DNA from: an uncultured Methanolobus sp.
Lineage (GTDB): Archaea; Halobacteriota; Methanosarcinia; Methanosarcinales; Methanosarcinaceae
DNA length: 64,000 bases
Assembly (NCBI RefSeq): GCF_963665675.1
Contig: NZ_OY762426.1
Coordinates: forward strand, 1,550,001-1,614,000
Direction of reading: 5' to 3'
Below the pieces are notes generated by a model. That model did not search any database. It was not told where the DNA came from and saw only the letters and a program-made list of their open reading frames with translations. The first letter of the stretch is position 1; every line of letters starts with the position of its first letter. The position numbers and the translations under genes were made by a program. Below are positions 26,517-35,872 of the stretch, piece after piece.

Positions 26517-27986
26517 TCACTCATTTGTCTCTTCTACTCCTACGGCTGACAGGAATCTCTTGACAACAGATTCATTGACCAGCCTCAGTAGTGTCTGGCG
26601 ATCCCTTGAAGCACTGAATACTCCAAGTGGGATCTTTGCGGCTGCAGCGGTTGCATGACCGCCACCGGCATCTTCCCCGAATGCAGTTTTCATTATATCT
26701 CCCAGATTTACCCGGATATCATTGCTGCGGCCGGAGATGTATATCTTATCATCAGTAACTCCGAACACAATAGACGTGGATATTCCCTCAAGGTTTAACA
26801 GGTAGTCTGCGGCCTGAGGCAAGGTGTCCCTGTTACGGATGCTTCCCACATTGGATAGAAGGTAACTTCCTATCACCTGTCTGTTGTTAATGGCCTCACC
26901 AAGAACATCCAGAGTTTCAATTGACATTGAAGGCCGCTCTAATTGTTCCAGTATATCGTGGTCAGACAATGGGTAGAGATATGAAGCTGCTGAGAGATCG
27001 GAAGAATCGGTGTTCCTTTTAAAATCGAGAGTGTCGGTCCTGATTCCATAAAGCAGTGCAGTTGCAAGCTCACTATCAATATCAATATTAAGCTCCTGCA
27101 GGTATTTTGTCAGTATTGTTGCAGAAGCACCGACATGCGGTCGTATGTCTATATAATCTGCATCTATGTCCGCATCAGGAAGAGGGTGATGATCCACAAT
27201 GATGTTCACATGAGTTTCAGGTGGAAGTGAGTTATTTGCACCAGGCATAGAACAATCCACCAGTGCGAGATTCTCATAGCTTGTAAATCCAACATCTTCT
27301 GACCTGAAAAGGTCAATTCCAAGTAAATTCACAAATGCCTTGTTTTCCTGATGTCCGATCTCCCCGTGATATATGATATCTGCGATCACATCAAAATGGT
27401 TGGCAATAGTTTTCAGCGCAAGGGCGCTGGATATGGCGTCAGGATCAGGGTTATCATGAACAACGATTCCAAGTTTCTTCTCTTTATTTTCCTCGAACCA
27501 TTGTGTGAGCTTGTTACCCCTGCGCATTGCCTCTGCGCGCTCAAGTGACCTGGAAAGTGATTTCGCCACCATTCTCGGAGGCATTATCACAAGATCTGCT
27601 CCAAGAGTCTCCATTTCCTGCATGTTAATTACATCAGGAGCTCTTACCACGCAGTAGATATCAGGTGATACCTTTTCCCTGATATTTTTGAGGGCTACCT
27701 TGTTTGCCTTGGGGTCTGAACTAAGGATGAGGATACCTGCAAGGTTCTTGGTATTGATCATATCAAAAAGGTTAGGATCGCTGACGTCACCTGCAATGGC
27801 TTCGTATGCTTCCTCACGTAGTGTTTCAACCTTCTGTGAGTCCTTATCGACGATAATTAGCTCTTTGTCAAGTTCCCTGAGTTCCTTGGCTAATGCAAAT
27901 CCAAAACTCCCACTGCCAAGAATAAGGTATGTGGGCCTGATTTTAGTTTTGTCAGTTGCGTTGATATCCTTTGCAACGTTGTTAAT
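26517..27986 (-). CDS. TrkA-N/DHH phosphoesterase fusion, apparent ATT start, 489 aa
   Basis: An N-terminal Rossmann TrkA-N domain (YLILGSGSFGFALAKEL, ELIIVDKDSQKVETL) is followed by a DHH domain (VVHDNPDPDAISSALALK, VDHHPLP) and DHHA1 (EDAGGGHATAAAA). Such proteins probably cleave cyclic dinucleotides or nanoRNA under nucleotide control. The Rossmann part is encoded upstream of the first ATG (27761). In frame before it there is a TAA, then CCA GAT GGA GGT TAT TCT ATT AAC AAC. GGAGGT lies six bases before ATT at 27986 and no ATG/GTG/TTG exists between. Start at ATT is inferred. Confidence 0.8.
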   Translation of the reverse strand: MNNVAKDINATDKTKIRPTYLILGSGSFGFALAKELRELDKELIIVDKDSQKVETLREEAYEAIAGDVSDPNLFDMINTKNLAGILILSSDPKANKVALKNIREKVSPDIYCVVRAPDVINMQEMETLGADLVIMPPRMVAKSLSRSLERAEAMRRGNKLTQWFEENKEKKLGIVVHDNPDPDAISSALALKTIANHFDVIADIIYHGEIGHQENKAFVNLLGIDLFRSEDVGFTSYENLALVDCSMPGANNSLPPETHVNIIVDHHPLPDADIDADYIDIRPHVGASATILTKYLQELNIDIDSELATALLYGIRTDTLDFKRNTDSSDLSAASYLYPLSDHDILEQLERPSMSIETLDVLGEAINNRQVIGSYLLSNVGSIRNRDTLPQAADYLLNLEGISTSIVFGVTDDKIYISGRSNDIRVNLGDIMKTAFGEDAGGGHATAAAAKIPLGVFSASRDRQTLLRLVNESVVKRFLSAVGVEETNE

Positions 27987-28102
27987 AGAATAACCTCCAT
28001 CTGGTTAAGAGTCATATTTGCATAAAACAATTTTGAATAAAATAACAGAAATAATACATTAACTGATAAATACAATGCAAACTAAGGAATAAATAGGTAA
28101 CT

Positions 28103-29581
28103 ATGTTCTCTATCACTTCTTCTAAAATGCGCTCAATTGATGCTAATTGCGTATCTTTTGGCATGAGCCCTTTGCAGCTTATGGAAAATGCCGGTGCTGC
28201 AATTGCCCGTGAGGTCATGTCTAAGACCGGTTCCGGTAAAGTCCTTTTTGTAGCAGGCAGAGGAAACAATGGAGGGGACGCCTTCGTTGCTGCACGTCAT
28301 CTTGCAATGAATGAGAATTTTGATGTAAAACTGATACTTCTTGGTCACTCTTCCCGCATAAGAACGGAAGAGTCAAAACAGAACTATTCTCTTCTCAGAT
28401 ACAGTGGGCTTACAGAACTAAAGGAAATTCCAGATTCAAAAGAACTTGAAAAATACTCCGGTTGGAAGGATAATGACATTATTGTTGACGGAGTACTGGG
28501 TTCCGGAATAAAAGGCGCACCCCGGGAGCCTGAATCTACTGCAATTGATTTGATCAATTCGTCCAATTCATATATTCTTTCTATTGATTCCCCATCAGGA
28601 TACGATTTAGATGGCGGGGGAGTGGTAAAAAGCGTGATCGCTGACCTGACTATCACATTCCACAAGATGAAAACAGGTCTTCAACTTTCTAACTCTGTAA
28701 AGTATGCAGGTCAGGTAAAAATTGTTCCCATAGGTGTTTGCAAAGATGCCGAAGAATATGTGGGCATTGGAGATCTTATGTCCCTTACGCGCAGGAACAG
28801 AGACGCTCATAAGGGAAAATCTGGAAGAGTTCTTGTTATCGGCGGAGGTGCTTACTATGGTGCTCCTGCCCTTGCAGCCCTGGCAGTACTTCGCACAGGT
28901 GCTGATATCGTAACTGTAGCAGTACCGGAAAATGTTGCAGGTACTGTTGCTTCCTTTTCTCCAAATCTTATTGTAATCCCACTTCGGGGTGACAGGTTAA
29001 ATCCATCAAACATTCCGGTTCTTAATAATCTTCTGGAAACTCATGATGTTGCTGTGATAGGTCCGGGGCTTGGCAGAGATTCTGCAACTCTGGAAACGGT
29101 AAAGCAACTTCTTCCTCTTTGCAGGAAAGCTGTTGTTGATGCGGATGCACTTTTTGGATTGAAGTTGCCTTTAAAAAGTGAGGGCAAATTTATCCTGACA
29201 CCGCATTCTGCTGAATTCTCACGTCTGTCAGGTTCTGAAATCCCAAAGGAACTTAATTCTAAAAAGGATCTTGTCAGAAGCTTTGCTTCAGATAAAGATA
29301 TCACAGTTATTTTGAAAGGAAAAGTTGATATCATCTCCAATGGCTTAGTAACCCGTCTTAACAGGACAGGTAATGCCGGAATGACCGTTGGCGGTACAGG
29401 AGATGTTCTCACCGGAATAACCGCTGCTTTTTTTGCAGTCAATGATGCTCTGGATGCGGCATCATGTGCGGTTTTTATTAGTGGTGCAGCAGGCGACTTT
29501 GCATTTGATAAAAAAGGAAATGGTTTGCTTGCGACAGATATAATTGAACGGATAACCGATGTTATGTCAGGTGTATTATAA
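28103..29581 (+). CDS. nnr: Bifunctional NAD(P)H-hydrate epimerase/dehydratase, 492 aa
   Basis: It repairs hydrated NAD(P)H. The N-terminal YjeF_N epimerase domain (MENAGAAIAREV, VAGRGNNGGDAFVAARHL, SIDSPSGYD) is joined to a C-terminal ribokinase-like dehydratase domain (GPGLGRDSATLE, VVDADALFGL, NAGMTVGGTGDVLTGI). Full length for the fused enzyme. AGGTAACT precedes the ATG. The next small gene overlaps its stop by one base. Confidence 0.93.
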   Translation: MFSITSSKMRSIDANCVSFGMSPLQLMENAGAAIAREVMSKTGSGKVLFVAGRGNNGGDAFVAARHLAMNENFDVKLILLGHSSRIRTEESKQNYSLLRYSGLTELKEIPDSKELEKYSGWKDNDIIVDGVLGSGIKGAPREPESTAIDLINSSNSYILSIDSPSGYDLDGGGVVKSVIADLTITFHKMKTGLQLSNSVKYAGQVKIVPIGVCKDAEEYVGIGDLMSLTRRNRDAHKGKSGRVLVIGGGAYYGAPALAALAVLRTGADIVTVAVPENVAGTVASFSPNLIVIPLRGDRLNPSNIPVLNNLLETHDVAVIGPGLGRDSATLETVKQLLPLCRKAVVDADALFGLKLPLKSEGKFILTPHSAEFSRLSGSEIPKELNSKKDLVRSFASDKDITVILKGKVDIISNGLVTRLNRTGNAGMTVGGTGDVLTGITAAFFAVNDALDAASCAVFISGAAGDFAFDKKGNGLLATDIIERITDVMSGVL

Positions 29582-29763
29582 TGGAGCGGGTAAGCAGAAA
29601 AATTAGTGTGGATATTGAAAGAAAGTGGATACGCATAATTGTCAGTCATGGCAAGGACGAGGAAATACTCAAACTTTCAATTGATGAGGCACGCAGTCTG
29701 AAAGAACAACTAAATACTACTATTGAGGATTACCTGCAGAGACAAAATATTAGAATTGACTAA
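29581..29763 (+). CDS. Small hypothetical protein, 60 aa
   Basis: ATG overlaps the nnr stop (TAATG), and AGGTG lies 9-10 bases upstream, so it is translationally coupled. The protein is charged, with a beta strand followed by a helix (KLSIDEARSLKEQLNTTIEDYL). The layout is reminiscent of small Pcc1/DUF-type archaeal dimers, but I cannot assign it. It sits between nnr and moaC. Confidence 0.65.
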   Translation: MERVSRKISVDIERKWIRIIVSHGKDEEILKLSIDEARSLKEQLNTTIEDYLQRQNIRID

Positions 29764-29776
29764 AAACGGTGATTAA

Positions 29777-30253
29777 TTGGAAGCTACATTCACGCATATC
29801 GAGAACGACCGCGCGGTCATGGTAGACATCAGTAAAAAAGATATAATTGTGAGAAAGGCAATAGCTTCCGGGGAAATTGTCCTGAATGATGCCACCATCG
29901 AGAAAATTCGTTCGGGTAGCGTTGAAAAAGGAAATGTGTTCTCCACCGCGCGCGTGGCTTCAATTCTGGCGGTAAAAAAGACACCGGAACTTATCCCAAT
30001 GTGTCACCAGATTCCAATTACTAAAGTGGATGTGGATTTTTCAATTCATAAGAACATCGTTTGTGCAACTGTAGAGGTTCGTTCTGTGGGAAAAACAGGT
30101 GTTGAGATGGAGGCGCTCACAGGTGTCTCAGTTGCCCTGCTGACTGTGTGGGATATGGTCAAGTCCGCAGAAAAGGATGAGATGGGCAACTATCCTGCTA
30201 CTGGAATCCAGAATATAAAGGTTCTTGAAAAAGTCAAAATGAACCAAAACTAA
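29777..30253 (+). CDS. moaC: Cyclic pyranopterin monophosphate synthase, 158 aa
   Basis: This is the second step of molybdenum/tungsten cofactor synthesis. MoaC signatures are MVDISKKDIIVRKAIASG, the LIPMCHQIP active-site loop, and GVEMEALTGVSVALLTVWDMVK. Length is normal. The start is TTG at 29777, three bases after GGTGAT; there is no alternative. The cofactor is needed for formylmethanofuran dehydrogenase in methanogens. Confidence 0.94.
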   Translation: MEATFTHIENDRAVMVDISKKDIIVRKAIASGEIVLNDATIEKIRSGSVEKGNVFSTARVASILAVKKTPELIPMCHQIPITKVDVDFSIHKNIVCATVEVRSVGKTGVEMEALTGVSVALLTVWDMVKSAEKDEMGNYPATGIQNIKVLEKVKMNQN

Positions 30254-30344
30254 TGTATTTGAGGGATGCATTAGGAAGCATTCAAATCACCCTGATCAAT
30301 TAATCAAATTTAATTATTAATCAAATCTTAAAGAGGTAAATTAT

Positions 30345-31193
30345 TTGAAAATTATAGGAGGACCAGCATCCCAGGCTCTTTCATCAAGGGTTGCGAGAGA
30401 ACTTAATATTGAGCCTACTGTTTGTGACTTTACAAGGTTCCCTGACGGTGAACTGTATTCACGCATACTTGACGGGGACGTGGACGAAGTTACTATTATC
30501 CAGAGTACAACAACGGATTCTGATCTTGTTGCATTATTACAGCTTATTGACGCCTGTGAGGATTCGCCTGTCATAAATGTGGTTATTCCATACATGGGCT
30601 ATGCCCGGCAGGATAAAAAGTTCAAAAGTGGCGAACCGATAACCGCAAGAGCTATCGCAAGAACAATTAACGCTGACAGGATCTTTACAGTCAATATACA
30701 CGAGGCAAGTGTTCTGAACTATTTTAATGCCGATGCATTCGATCTGGATGCTTCACGTCTTATGGGTTATCATATAAGGTCACTGAACCTGTGCAATCCC
30801 TTGATTGTTTCACCTGATAAGGGAGCAATAACCCTTGCAGAGAACACAGCTACAGATGTCGGACTGGAATTCGATTACCTTGAAAAGACAAGACATTCCG
30901 GTGATTCAGTTTCCATCAAGGCAAAGAATGTTGATGTAATGGACAGGGATATCATCATTATCGATGACATGATCGCAACCGGCGGAACCATGGCAGAATC
31001 CATTAAACTGCTGAAATCCCAGGGAGCAAAAGATGTCTATCTTGCATGTGTGCACCCGGTTCTTGCACGAAATGCAGTGCTTCGCCTGTACAATGCAGGG
31101 GTAAAAGATATTATAGCTACCGACACAATAGAAAAGGTACAGAGTTGTGTCAGTGTGGCACCTCTTATAGCCAATGCTTTAAGAAGTATCTGA
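30345..31193 (+). CDS. prs: Ribose-phosphate pyrophosphokinase, 282 aa
   Basis: It makes PRPP from ribose 5-phosphate and ATP. Signatures include FPDGELYSRI, PYMGYARQDKKF, VNIHEASVLNYF, SPDKGA and the PRPP loop IIIDDMIATGGTMAE. Length matches archaeal class III enzymes. The start is TTG at 30345 after GAGGTAAATTA. A TATA-like AATTTAATTATTAATC precedes it. Confidence 0.93.
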   Translation: MKIIGGPASQALSSRVARELNIEPTVCDFTRFPDGELYSRILDGDVDEVTIIQSTTTDSDLVALLQLIDACEDSPVINVVIPYMGYARQDKKFKSGEPITARAIARTINADRIFTVNIHEASVLNYFNADAFDLDASRLMGYHIRSLNLCNPLIVSPDKGAITLAENTATDVGLEFDYLEKTRHSGDSVSIKAKNVDVMDRDIIIIDDMIATGGTMAESIKLLKSQGAKDVYLACVHPVLARNAVLRLYNAGVKDIIATDTIEKVQSCVSVAPLIANALRSI

Positions 31194-31217
31194 ACATTAA
31201 TATATTGAGGTTTTATA

Positions 31218-31703
31218 ATGACGTTGCCCGATGTTTGTCCCAAAGACGGAGTTTCCCAGTGTAAGAAAAAAGCCTGCCATCTTTACTTAGTAGAGTGGCG
31301 TACCGGGGACGAACAATGTGTAATCGGATACAGTACAACTCACAAAGAGCTTTCAAGATCCACTCCCATGGAAGATACCTACGCAGAAAGTATACGTTTA
31401 AGGTATGAAAAACAAGCTCCTGCTGAAAGAAAGTCCTGGCCTGAGCCGGGACAAAGTACGAAAAAGCGTCAACATCTTCAGCGTCAGCCAGTTCCTGCGG
31501 AAGCTCCCACAGAGATTGCCGGACTCTCATCAAAAGAGCCAATGTCTCCTGTTAATCAGGAAGAGGTTGTGGTAAATGACAGGGACACCACAGTAATTGA
31601 AGCCCGCAGAGATGGTCAACAGGAAGGTAAAAAGAAAAAATCTCTGGATGACGTAATGGATCTTGATCTCCCGGAAGATTATGAGGAAAAGTTCTGGGAC
31701 TAA
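31218..31703 (+). CDS. Hypothetical protein with four N-terminal cysteines, 161 aa
   Basis: The first 35 residues carry cysteines at about 7, 15, 20 and 34, a possible zinc site. The rest is hydrophilic and probably disordered, rich in Q, P, E and K, ending in the acidic DLPEDYEEKFWD. I do not recognise it. GAGGT precedes the ATG. It is co-oriented with prs (24 bases apart) and the endonuclease III-like gene. Confidence 0.6.
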   Translation: MTLPDVCPKDGVSQCKKKACHLYLVEWRTGDEQCVIGYSTTHKELSRSTPMEDTYAESIRLRYEKQAPAERKSWPEPGQSTKKRQHLQRQPVPAEAPTEIAGLSSKEPMSPVNQEEVVVNDRDTTVIEARRDGQQEGKKKKSLDDVMDLDLPEDYEEKFWD

Positions 31704-31718
31704 TTCTTCTAATGTTTT

Positions 31719-32351
31719 ATGACAACTGGAATACTTTGCAGAGCATATGATCTGCTTCTGGATGAACTGGGCCCGCAATACTGGTGGCCTGCAGACACAG
31801 CATTTGAAGTTGTAATTGGTGCAATGCTTACCCAGCAGACAAAATGGACCAATGTGGAAAAGGCCATTGGGGGGTTGAAAGAACACGGTCTTCTGGAAAT
31901 AGAACCACTTGCTGAAGCTGACACAGGGCTTATTGAGGAACTTGTGAGGTGTTGTGGTTTCTACAGGCAAAAAGCTTCCCGATTAAAAGGGATTGCAGCT
32001 TTTTTTGCAGAAAACGGGATGGATAATGTTTTTTCCCTGCCTGTCACAGACCTCAGAAAAACCATGCTGTCTCTCAAAGGAGTTGGCAATGAAACTGCTG
32101 ACAGTATTGTGCTTTATGCCGCCAACAAGCCAAAGTTCGTAATAGATGCATACACCACACGCATGATGAAGTGTATTGGCATTGAAGGGGACTATATGCA
32201 GTTGCAGCAAAGGTTTGAGGCAGAACTTCCCGAAAACGTAGATATCTATAAGGAATACCACGCCCTCATAGTTGAATATTCAAAAGCCTATTGTGCCAGA
32301 AAAAGATGTAATGAATGTATTCTGAAGGATTTAGATGAGAATGGATATTGA
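31719..32351 (+). CDS. HhH-GPD DNA glycosylase related to endonuclease III (COG2231-like), 210 aa
   Basis: The HhH-GPD fold is visible: MLTQQTKWTNVEKAI, the helix-hairpin-helix LKGVGNETADSIVLYA and the catalytic aspartate in VIDAYTTR. The lysine that gives endonuclease III its lyase activity (GVGxKTA) is glutamate here, so it is likely a monofunctional glycosylase or has altered activity. The iron-sulfur region has only three close cysteines (C-x4-C-x2-C) before the C-terminus. It overlaps the TPD-motif gene by 17 bases. Confidence 0.82.
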   Translation: MTTGILCRAYDLLLDELGPQYWWPADTAFEVVIGAMLTQQTKWTNVEKAIGGLKEHGLLEIEPLAEADTGLIEELVRCCGFYRQKASRLKGIAAFFAENGMDNVFSLPVTDLRKTMLSLKGVGNETADSIVLYAANKPKFVIDAYTTRMMKCIGIEGDYMQLQQRFEAELPENVDIYKEYHALIVEYSKAYCARKRCNECILKDLDENGY

Positions 32352-33120
32352 GACCTACAATAAGATATATGAAAGCCTTGAGAGTGTAGATGACGTGAAG
32401 AAATTGTCACGACGCTTCTCACAGCCCATAGGTACCCTCCATTCAATACTGAACCAGAAAACCGTTACAAAGGTAAAGAGAAATTTCTCCAGAGTGAAGA
32501 ATAAGTCTCCAAGGAACCTGAGGCAATGGAAAAAAGGCAAAAGCATAGTTGAGATTGCAAAGAAAAACGATATCCCTGCAACTCTTATGGTTTCCATGCT
32601 GCTTAAAGAAATGGGTATTCCAAAGAAAGGTTTTATCAGGAATCTTGAAGAGCAACCGGAAGGCCGCCTCAAAAAAGAAGTAATTGCTGCATTGGATTCT
32701 GATTTCTTTTTTTCCCCAAAAGCTCATGACATGCATGCGGAAAAGGGTGAAATGGGAGAGGCCATTCTAGCGGAATGGCTTGATGAATGTGGTATATCAT
32801 ACAGGTCTGAGGATGACCTGAGGGAAGAAGGCTTTTTAAAAACACCTGATTTTTTGCTGGATGAGGAAATTGAGATTGACGGTGTAGCCATTTCCTGGAT
32901 AGAAAGCAAAGCTCTTTTTGGCGATGAAAAGGAGCATGAATATTATATTAAGAAGCAATTCAGGGATTATGAAGAGAATTATGGTACTGGTATGATTGTT
33001 TACTGGTATGGTTTCATAGATACAGTAAGCTACAATGGAAATCTAATAAAAGATTACAGGTTCTTCGATAAAGACAGGGATACAGTGGAAGAACTTCTGA
33101 ACTTCAAGACATACTGGTAA
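32335..33120 (+). CDS. TPD-motif protein (CDIN1/C15orf41-like nuclease fold), 261 aa
   Basis: The N-terminal half is a basic helical region with helix-turn-helix character (SIVEIAKKNDIPATLMVSMLL). The C-terminal half contains KGEMGEAILAEWL, the LKTPDFLL signature and WIESKALFGD, i.e. a PD-(D/E)xK-type core with D of TPD and ExK. Archaeal relatives of human CDIN1 are presumed Holliday-junction-like nucleases. The 17-base overlap with the glycosylase gene suggests joint DNA repair. ATG at 32335 has GGAT upstream; 32341 is an alternative. Confidence 0.82.
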   Translation: MRMDIETYNKIYESLESVDDVKKLSRRFSQPIGTLHSILNQKTVTKVKRNFSRVKNKSPRNLRQWKKGKSIVEIAKKNDIPATLMVSMLLKEMGIPKKGFIRNLEEQPEGRLKKEVIAALDSDFFFSPKAHDMHAEKGEMGEAILAEWLDECGISYRSEDDLREEGFLKTPDFLLDEEIEIDGVAISWIESKALFGDEKEHEYYIKKQFRDYEENYGTGMIVYWYGFIDTVSYNGNLIKDYRFFDKDRDTVEELLNFKTYW

Positions 33121-33145
33121 CTATTTTTCAATAACCATTTTTCCT

Positions 33146-33367
33146 TTATTCTTTTTCAAGTTCAGATATGACCTTTTTTGTATATACCTGATATACGCCT
33201 TCGTCATCATATACAACAACTTCTCTGTTGATAGTGGCATGATTTGCATGGACAACAAGGAATGGCCAGAGCTCATTGCTTTCAGGGTCACGCTGGTTTT
33301 TCATGTTGAAAATATCCTCAGAGGTGCTTAATGAGATCCTGTGCATATTTTCGGTAATGCGGGTCAT
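33146..33367 (-). CDS. Small hypothetical protein, 73 aa
   Basis: The sequence (NMHRISLSTSEDIF... LWPFLVVHANHATINREVVVYDDEG) looks like a compact beta-rich domain. No ribosome-binding site is visible. The start may be ATG at 33367 or the methionine seven codons later. I do not recognise it. Moderate support comes from sensible composition and non-overlap with neighbours. Confidence 0.45.
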   Translation of the reverse strand: MTRITENMHRISLSTSEDIFNMKNQRDPESNELWPFLVVHANHATINREVVVYDDEGVYQVYTKKVISELEKE

Positions 33368-33423
33368 GTTTAATTGAATAGTAATTTTTTATTAATACCT
33401 TTCGAATTGTAATTATATGAGGG

Positions 33424-33466
33424 AGGAATCTGTCCTTAAAAGGACAAAAAAACTTGTAAGATTCCT
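33424..33466 (+). promoter_or_regulatory. Nested stem-loop upstream of lysS
   Basis: AGGAATCT (33424-33431) pairs perfectly with AGATTCCT (33459-33466), enclosing a second perfect stem GTCCTT-AA-AAGGAC (33432-33445). It lies ~137 bases before the lysS ATG. It could be a leader RNA structure or a small RNA. On the opposite strand it would lie upstream of the small gene at 33146-33367. Confidence 0.4.
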
Positions 33467-33602
33467 TTTGGGATTTTTGTCTTAAGCAAAGATTATAATA
33501 GTAACAATCATCTAAGGATACTGAATCCGGGTCATCCGGCAATTTCAATAATTACGATATTATTGTTCAGATTGACACTCTTATTCATAGATCGGTGAAA
33601 TT

Positions 33603-35195
33603 ATGGCAGAAATTACACACTGGGCAGATGTCATAGCAGATGAGGTGCTCGCAAAGGGAAAAAAGCACCTTGTTGCAACAGGCATCACACCCTCAGGTCA
33701 CATTCATATTGGTAACATGCGCGAGGTCGTAACTGCAGATGTAGCATTCAGAGCCCTTGAAGATAAAGATGCTGAAGCTGAGTTCATCTACATTGCAGAC
33801 ACGTATGACCCATTAAGAAAGGTATATCCTTTCCTGGATGAAAGTTATGAGGAGCATGTAGGAAAGCCACTTTCTGAAATTCCATGCCCATGCGGCAAAC
33901 ACAAGAATTATTCCGAACACTTCCTTGAACCTTTCCTTGCAGCTCTTGAACATCTTGGAATTCACCCAAAGGTCTACAGGGCGGATGAGCTTTACAAGGA
34001 AGGTGTCTATGTAGAAGCTATCAAGCAGGCTCTTTTGAAAAAGGATGAGATAGCAGCAATTCTGCAGAAAAAATCCGGCAAGACTCCGGTCGATACATGG
34101 AACCCATTCAATCCGATATGCAATGACTGTGGCAAGGTTAACACTACTACAGTAACTGGTTTTGACATCGATGCAGAGACTGTGGACTATGAGTGTTCAT
34201 GCGCAAGCAAGGGCACAGTCCCGATGAAGGGTGGCGGAAAACTCACCTGGCGTGTCGACTGGCCTGCAAGATGGAAGGCACTTGGCGTTACAGTTGAGCC
34301 ATTCGGTAAGGACCACGCTTCAAGAGGTGGTTCATATGATACCGGTGTGGCTATTGCCAAAGAGATATTTGGCTATGAGGCACCACATCCGATAGTCTAT
34401 GAATGGATCATGCTGGGTAAGAAAGGTGCGATGTCATCATCAACCGGTGTAGTAGTTTCTATTTCAGATATGTTAAAGGTGGTACCACCTGAAATACTGC
34501 GTTACCTTATCATCCGTACAAAGCCTGAAAAGCACATCAGATTTGACCCTGCTTTACCACTTCTAACACTTGTGGATGAGTTTGAGCGCCTTCACTCAAG
34601 TGACAAGGCAACAGATTATGATAAGAGGATGATCGAGCTTTCACATGCAGCAGGACTCTGCCACACAGATATTCCATTTAAGCACATGACCACAATCTAT
34701 CAGGTTGCTGCAGGTGACTTTGATAAGATAATGAATATCGTGAAGAGGGCAGGTTACGACGTAAGCAATGAGAAATGCATACGTGAACTTGTTGAAAATG
34801 TTGGCAAATGGCTTGATATGTACGCACCTGACAATGCTAAGTTCAGCGTGCAGGAAGAGCTTCCGGTAAGCACTTCACAGCTTAATGATTTCCAGAGAGC
34901 TTTCCTCAGTTCATTCTCAACTATTCTGGATAAGAGTGGCGAACTGAATGGCGAGGATTACCACAACCTTGTGTACTCAGCAAAGGAAGCAGGTACTGAA
35001 CTCAACACAATGATCGCTGACTCGCTGAATGTTGCTGCAGCATCATTTGAAGTAAATCCAAAGGAACTCTTTAAGGCAATATATGTCTCAGTTCTTGGAC
35101 AGCCTTCAGGTCCAAAAGCAGGATGGTTCCTTTCATCACTTGAGAAGGATTTCCTTGCAATGCGCTTTAAGGAAGCAGCAGAGTATAAGCCCTGA
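33603..35195 (+). CDS. lysS: Class I lysyl-tRNA synthetase, 530 aa
   Basis: It charges tRNA-Lys using a Rossmann catalytic domain (class I form found in most archaea). The HIGH-type motif is PSGHIHIGN near residue 29 and the KMSKS-type motif is AMSSSTG near 280. A zinc-type cysteine cluster (CNDCGK...CSC) lies near residues 175-200. The C-terminal helical anticodon-binding region has normal length. GGTGAAATT precedes the ATG. Confidence 0.95.
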   Translation: MAEITHWADVIADEVLAKGKKHLVATGITPSGHIHIGNMREVVTADVAFRALEDKDAEAEFIYIADTYDPLRKVYPFLDESYEEHVGKPLSEIPCPCGKHKNYSEHFLEPFLAALEHLGIHPKVYRADELYKEGVYVEAIKQALLKKDEIAAILQKKSGKTPVDTWNPFNPICNDCGKVNTTTVTGFDIDAETVDYECSCASKGTVPMKGGGKLTWRVDWPARWKALGVTVEPFGKDHASRGGSYDTGVAIAKEIFGYEAPHPIVYEWIMLGKKGAMSSSTGVVVSISDMLKVVPPEILRYLIIRTKPEKHIRFDPALPLLTLVDEFERLHSSDKATDYDKRMIELSHAAGLCHTDIPFKHMTTIYQVAAGDFDKIMNIVKRAGYDVSNEKCIRELVENVGKWLDMYAPDNAKFSVQEELPVSTSQLNDFQRAFLSSFSTILDKSGELNGEDYHNLVYSAKEAGTELNTMIADSLNVAAASFEVNPKELFKAIYVSVLGQPSGPKAGWFLSSLEKDFLAMRFKEAAEYKP

Positions 35196-35203
35196 CCCTG
35201 ATT

Positions 35204-35872
35204 ATGACAAACAATTCATTCCCGGGCAATGCCCTTCAGGGCAAGTCTCATTTTCTTGCCTGGGATGAAGAATACAAACATGTGACCTGGGGTGGTCCCA
35301 GGTCGATATCAATGCTGGAAGGTTTGATCTTTTCCAGTTCACTAATTCTTGACCTTGGATGCGGGAACGGCAGATTCCTTTTACCACTTTCCCGTAAGTA
35401 CAATGCAATCGGTACAGATGTCTCGCCAACTGCGGTTCAGAGAGCCAGGGAATATCTTATAAAAAGCAATGTTGAAAGCGATAAAAGGGCTGAATGCCTT
35501 GCTTCGAGTATAACATCGCTTCCTTTTTCTGAGAAATCTTTTGACGCAATTCTGTGTCTTGGAGTTTTGCAGCACATGCTGGAAGATGAAAGAAAGCAGG
35601 CAATTTCTGAGATAAAAAGAGTAATGAAAACGGGTGCTGTTTTTGTGCTGGAAGTTTTCGGAACTGAAGACATGAGATACGGCGGAGAGTCTGTTGAAAA
35701 AGATACTTTCATCAGAAAAAATGGAATCATATATCACTATTTCACACGTGATGAACTGGCATCACTGCTGGATGGATTTGAAATTTTAGAAATGAATGAT
35801 CTGGTCTCAGAAAAAAAGTTTCATGGCAAACCACACAGGCGCCATCAAATAAGAGTAATTGCACGTCTTTAG
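35204..35872 (+). CDS. Class I SAM-dependent methyltransferase, 222 aa
   Basis: Motif I LDLGCGNGRFLLPLS (near residue 50), motif II region AIGTDVSPTAVQRA and LPFSEKSFDAILCLGVLQHM define the Methyltransf_11/25-type fold. The substrate is unknown. It follows lysS by 8 bases with a weak ribosome-binding site, so it is probably co-transcribed. Its stop overlaps that of the BofA-like gene on the other strand by 4 bases. Confidence 0.85.
   Translation: MTNNSFPGNALQGKSHFLAWDEEYKHVTWGGPRSISMLEGLIFSSSLILDLGCGNGRFLLPLSRKYNAIGTDVSPTAVQRAREYLIKSNVESDKRAECLASSITSLPFSEKSFDAILCLGVLQHMLEDERKQAISEIKRVMKTGAVFVLEVFGTEDMRYGGESVEKDTFIRKNGIIYHYFTRDELASLLDGFEILEMNDLVSEKKFHGKPHRRHQIRVIARL

Noticed and set aside
27890..28075. 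Minus-strand open frame of 61 codons upstream of the DHH gene
   Set aside because: It is in a different frame from the TrkA-N domain and its peptide has no domain; the Rossmann fold is read in the frame starting at 27986.
29041..29649. 202-codon minus-strand open frame opposite nnr
   Set aside because: It is a shadow of the strongly supported dehydratase domain of nnr.
33318..33548. 76-codon minus-strand open frame overlapping the small gene at 33146
   Set aside because: It runs through the nested stem-loop and has no ribosome-binding site or family resemblance.
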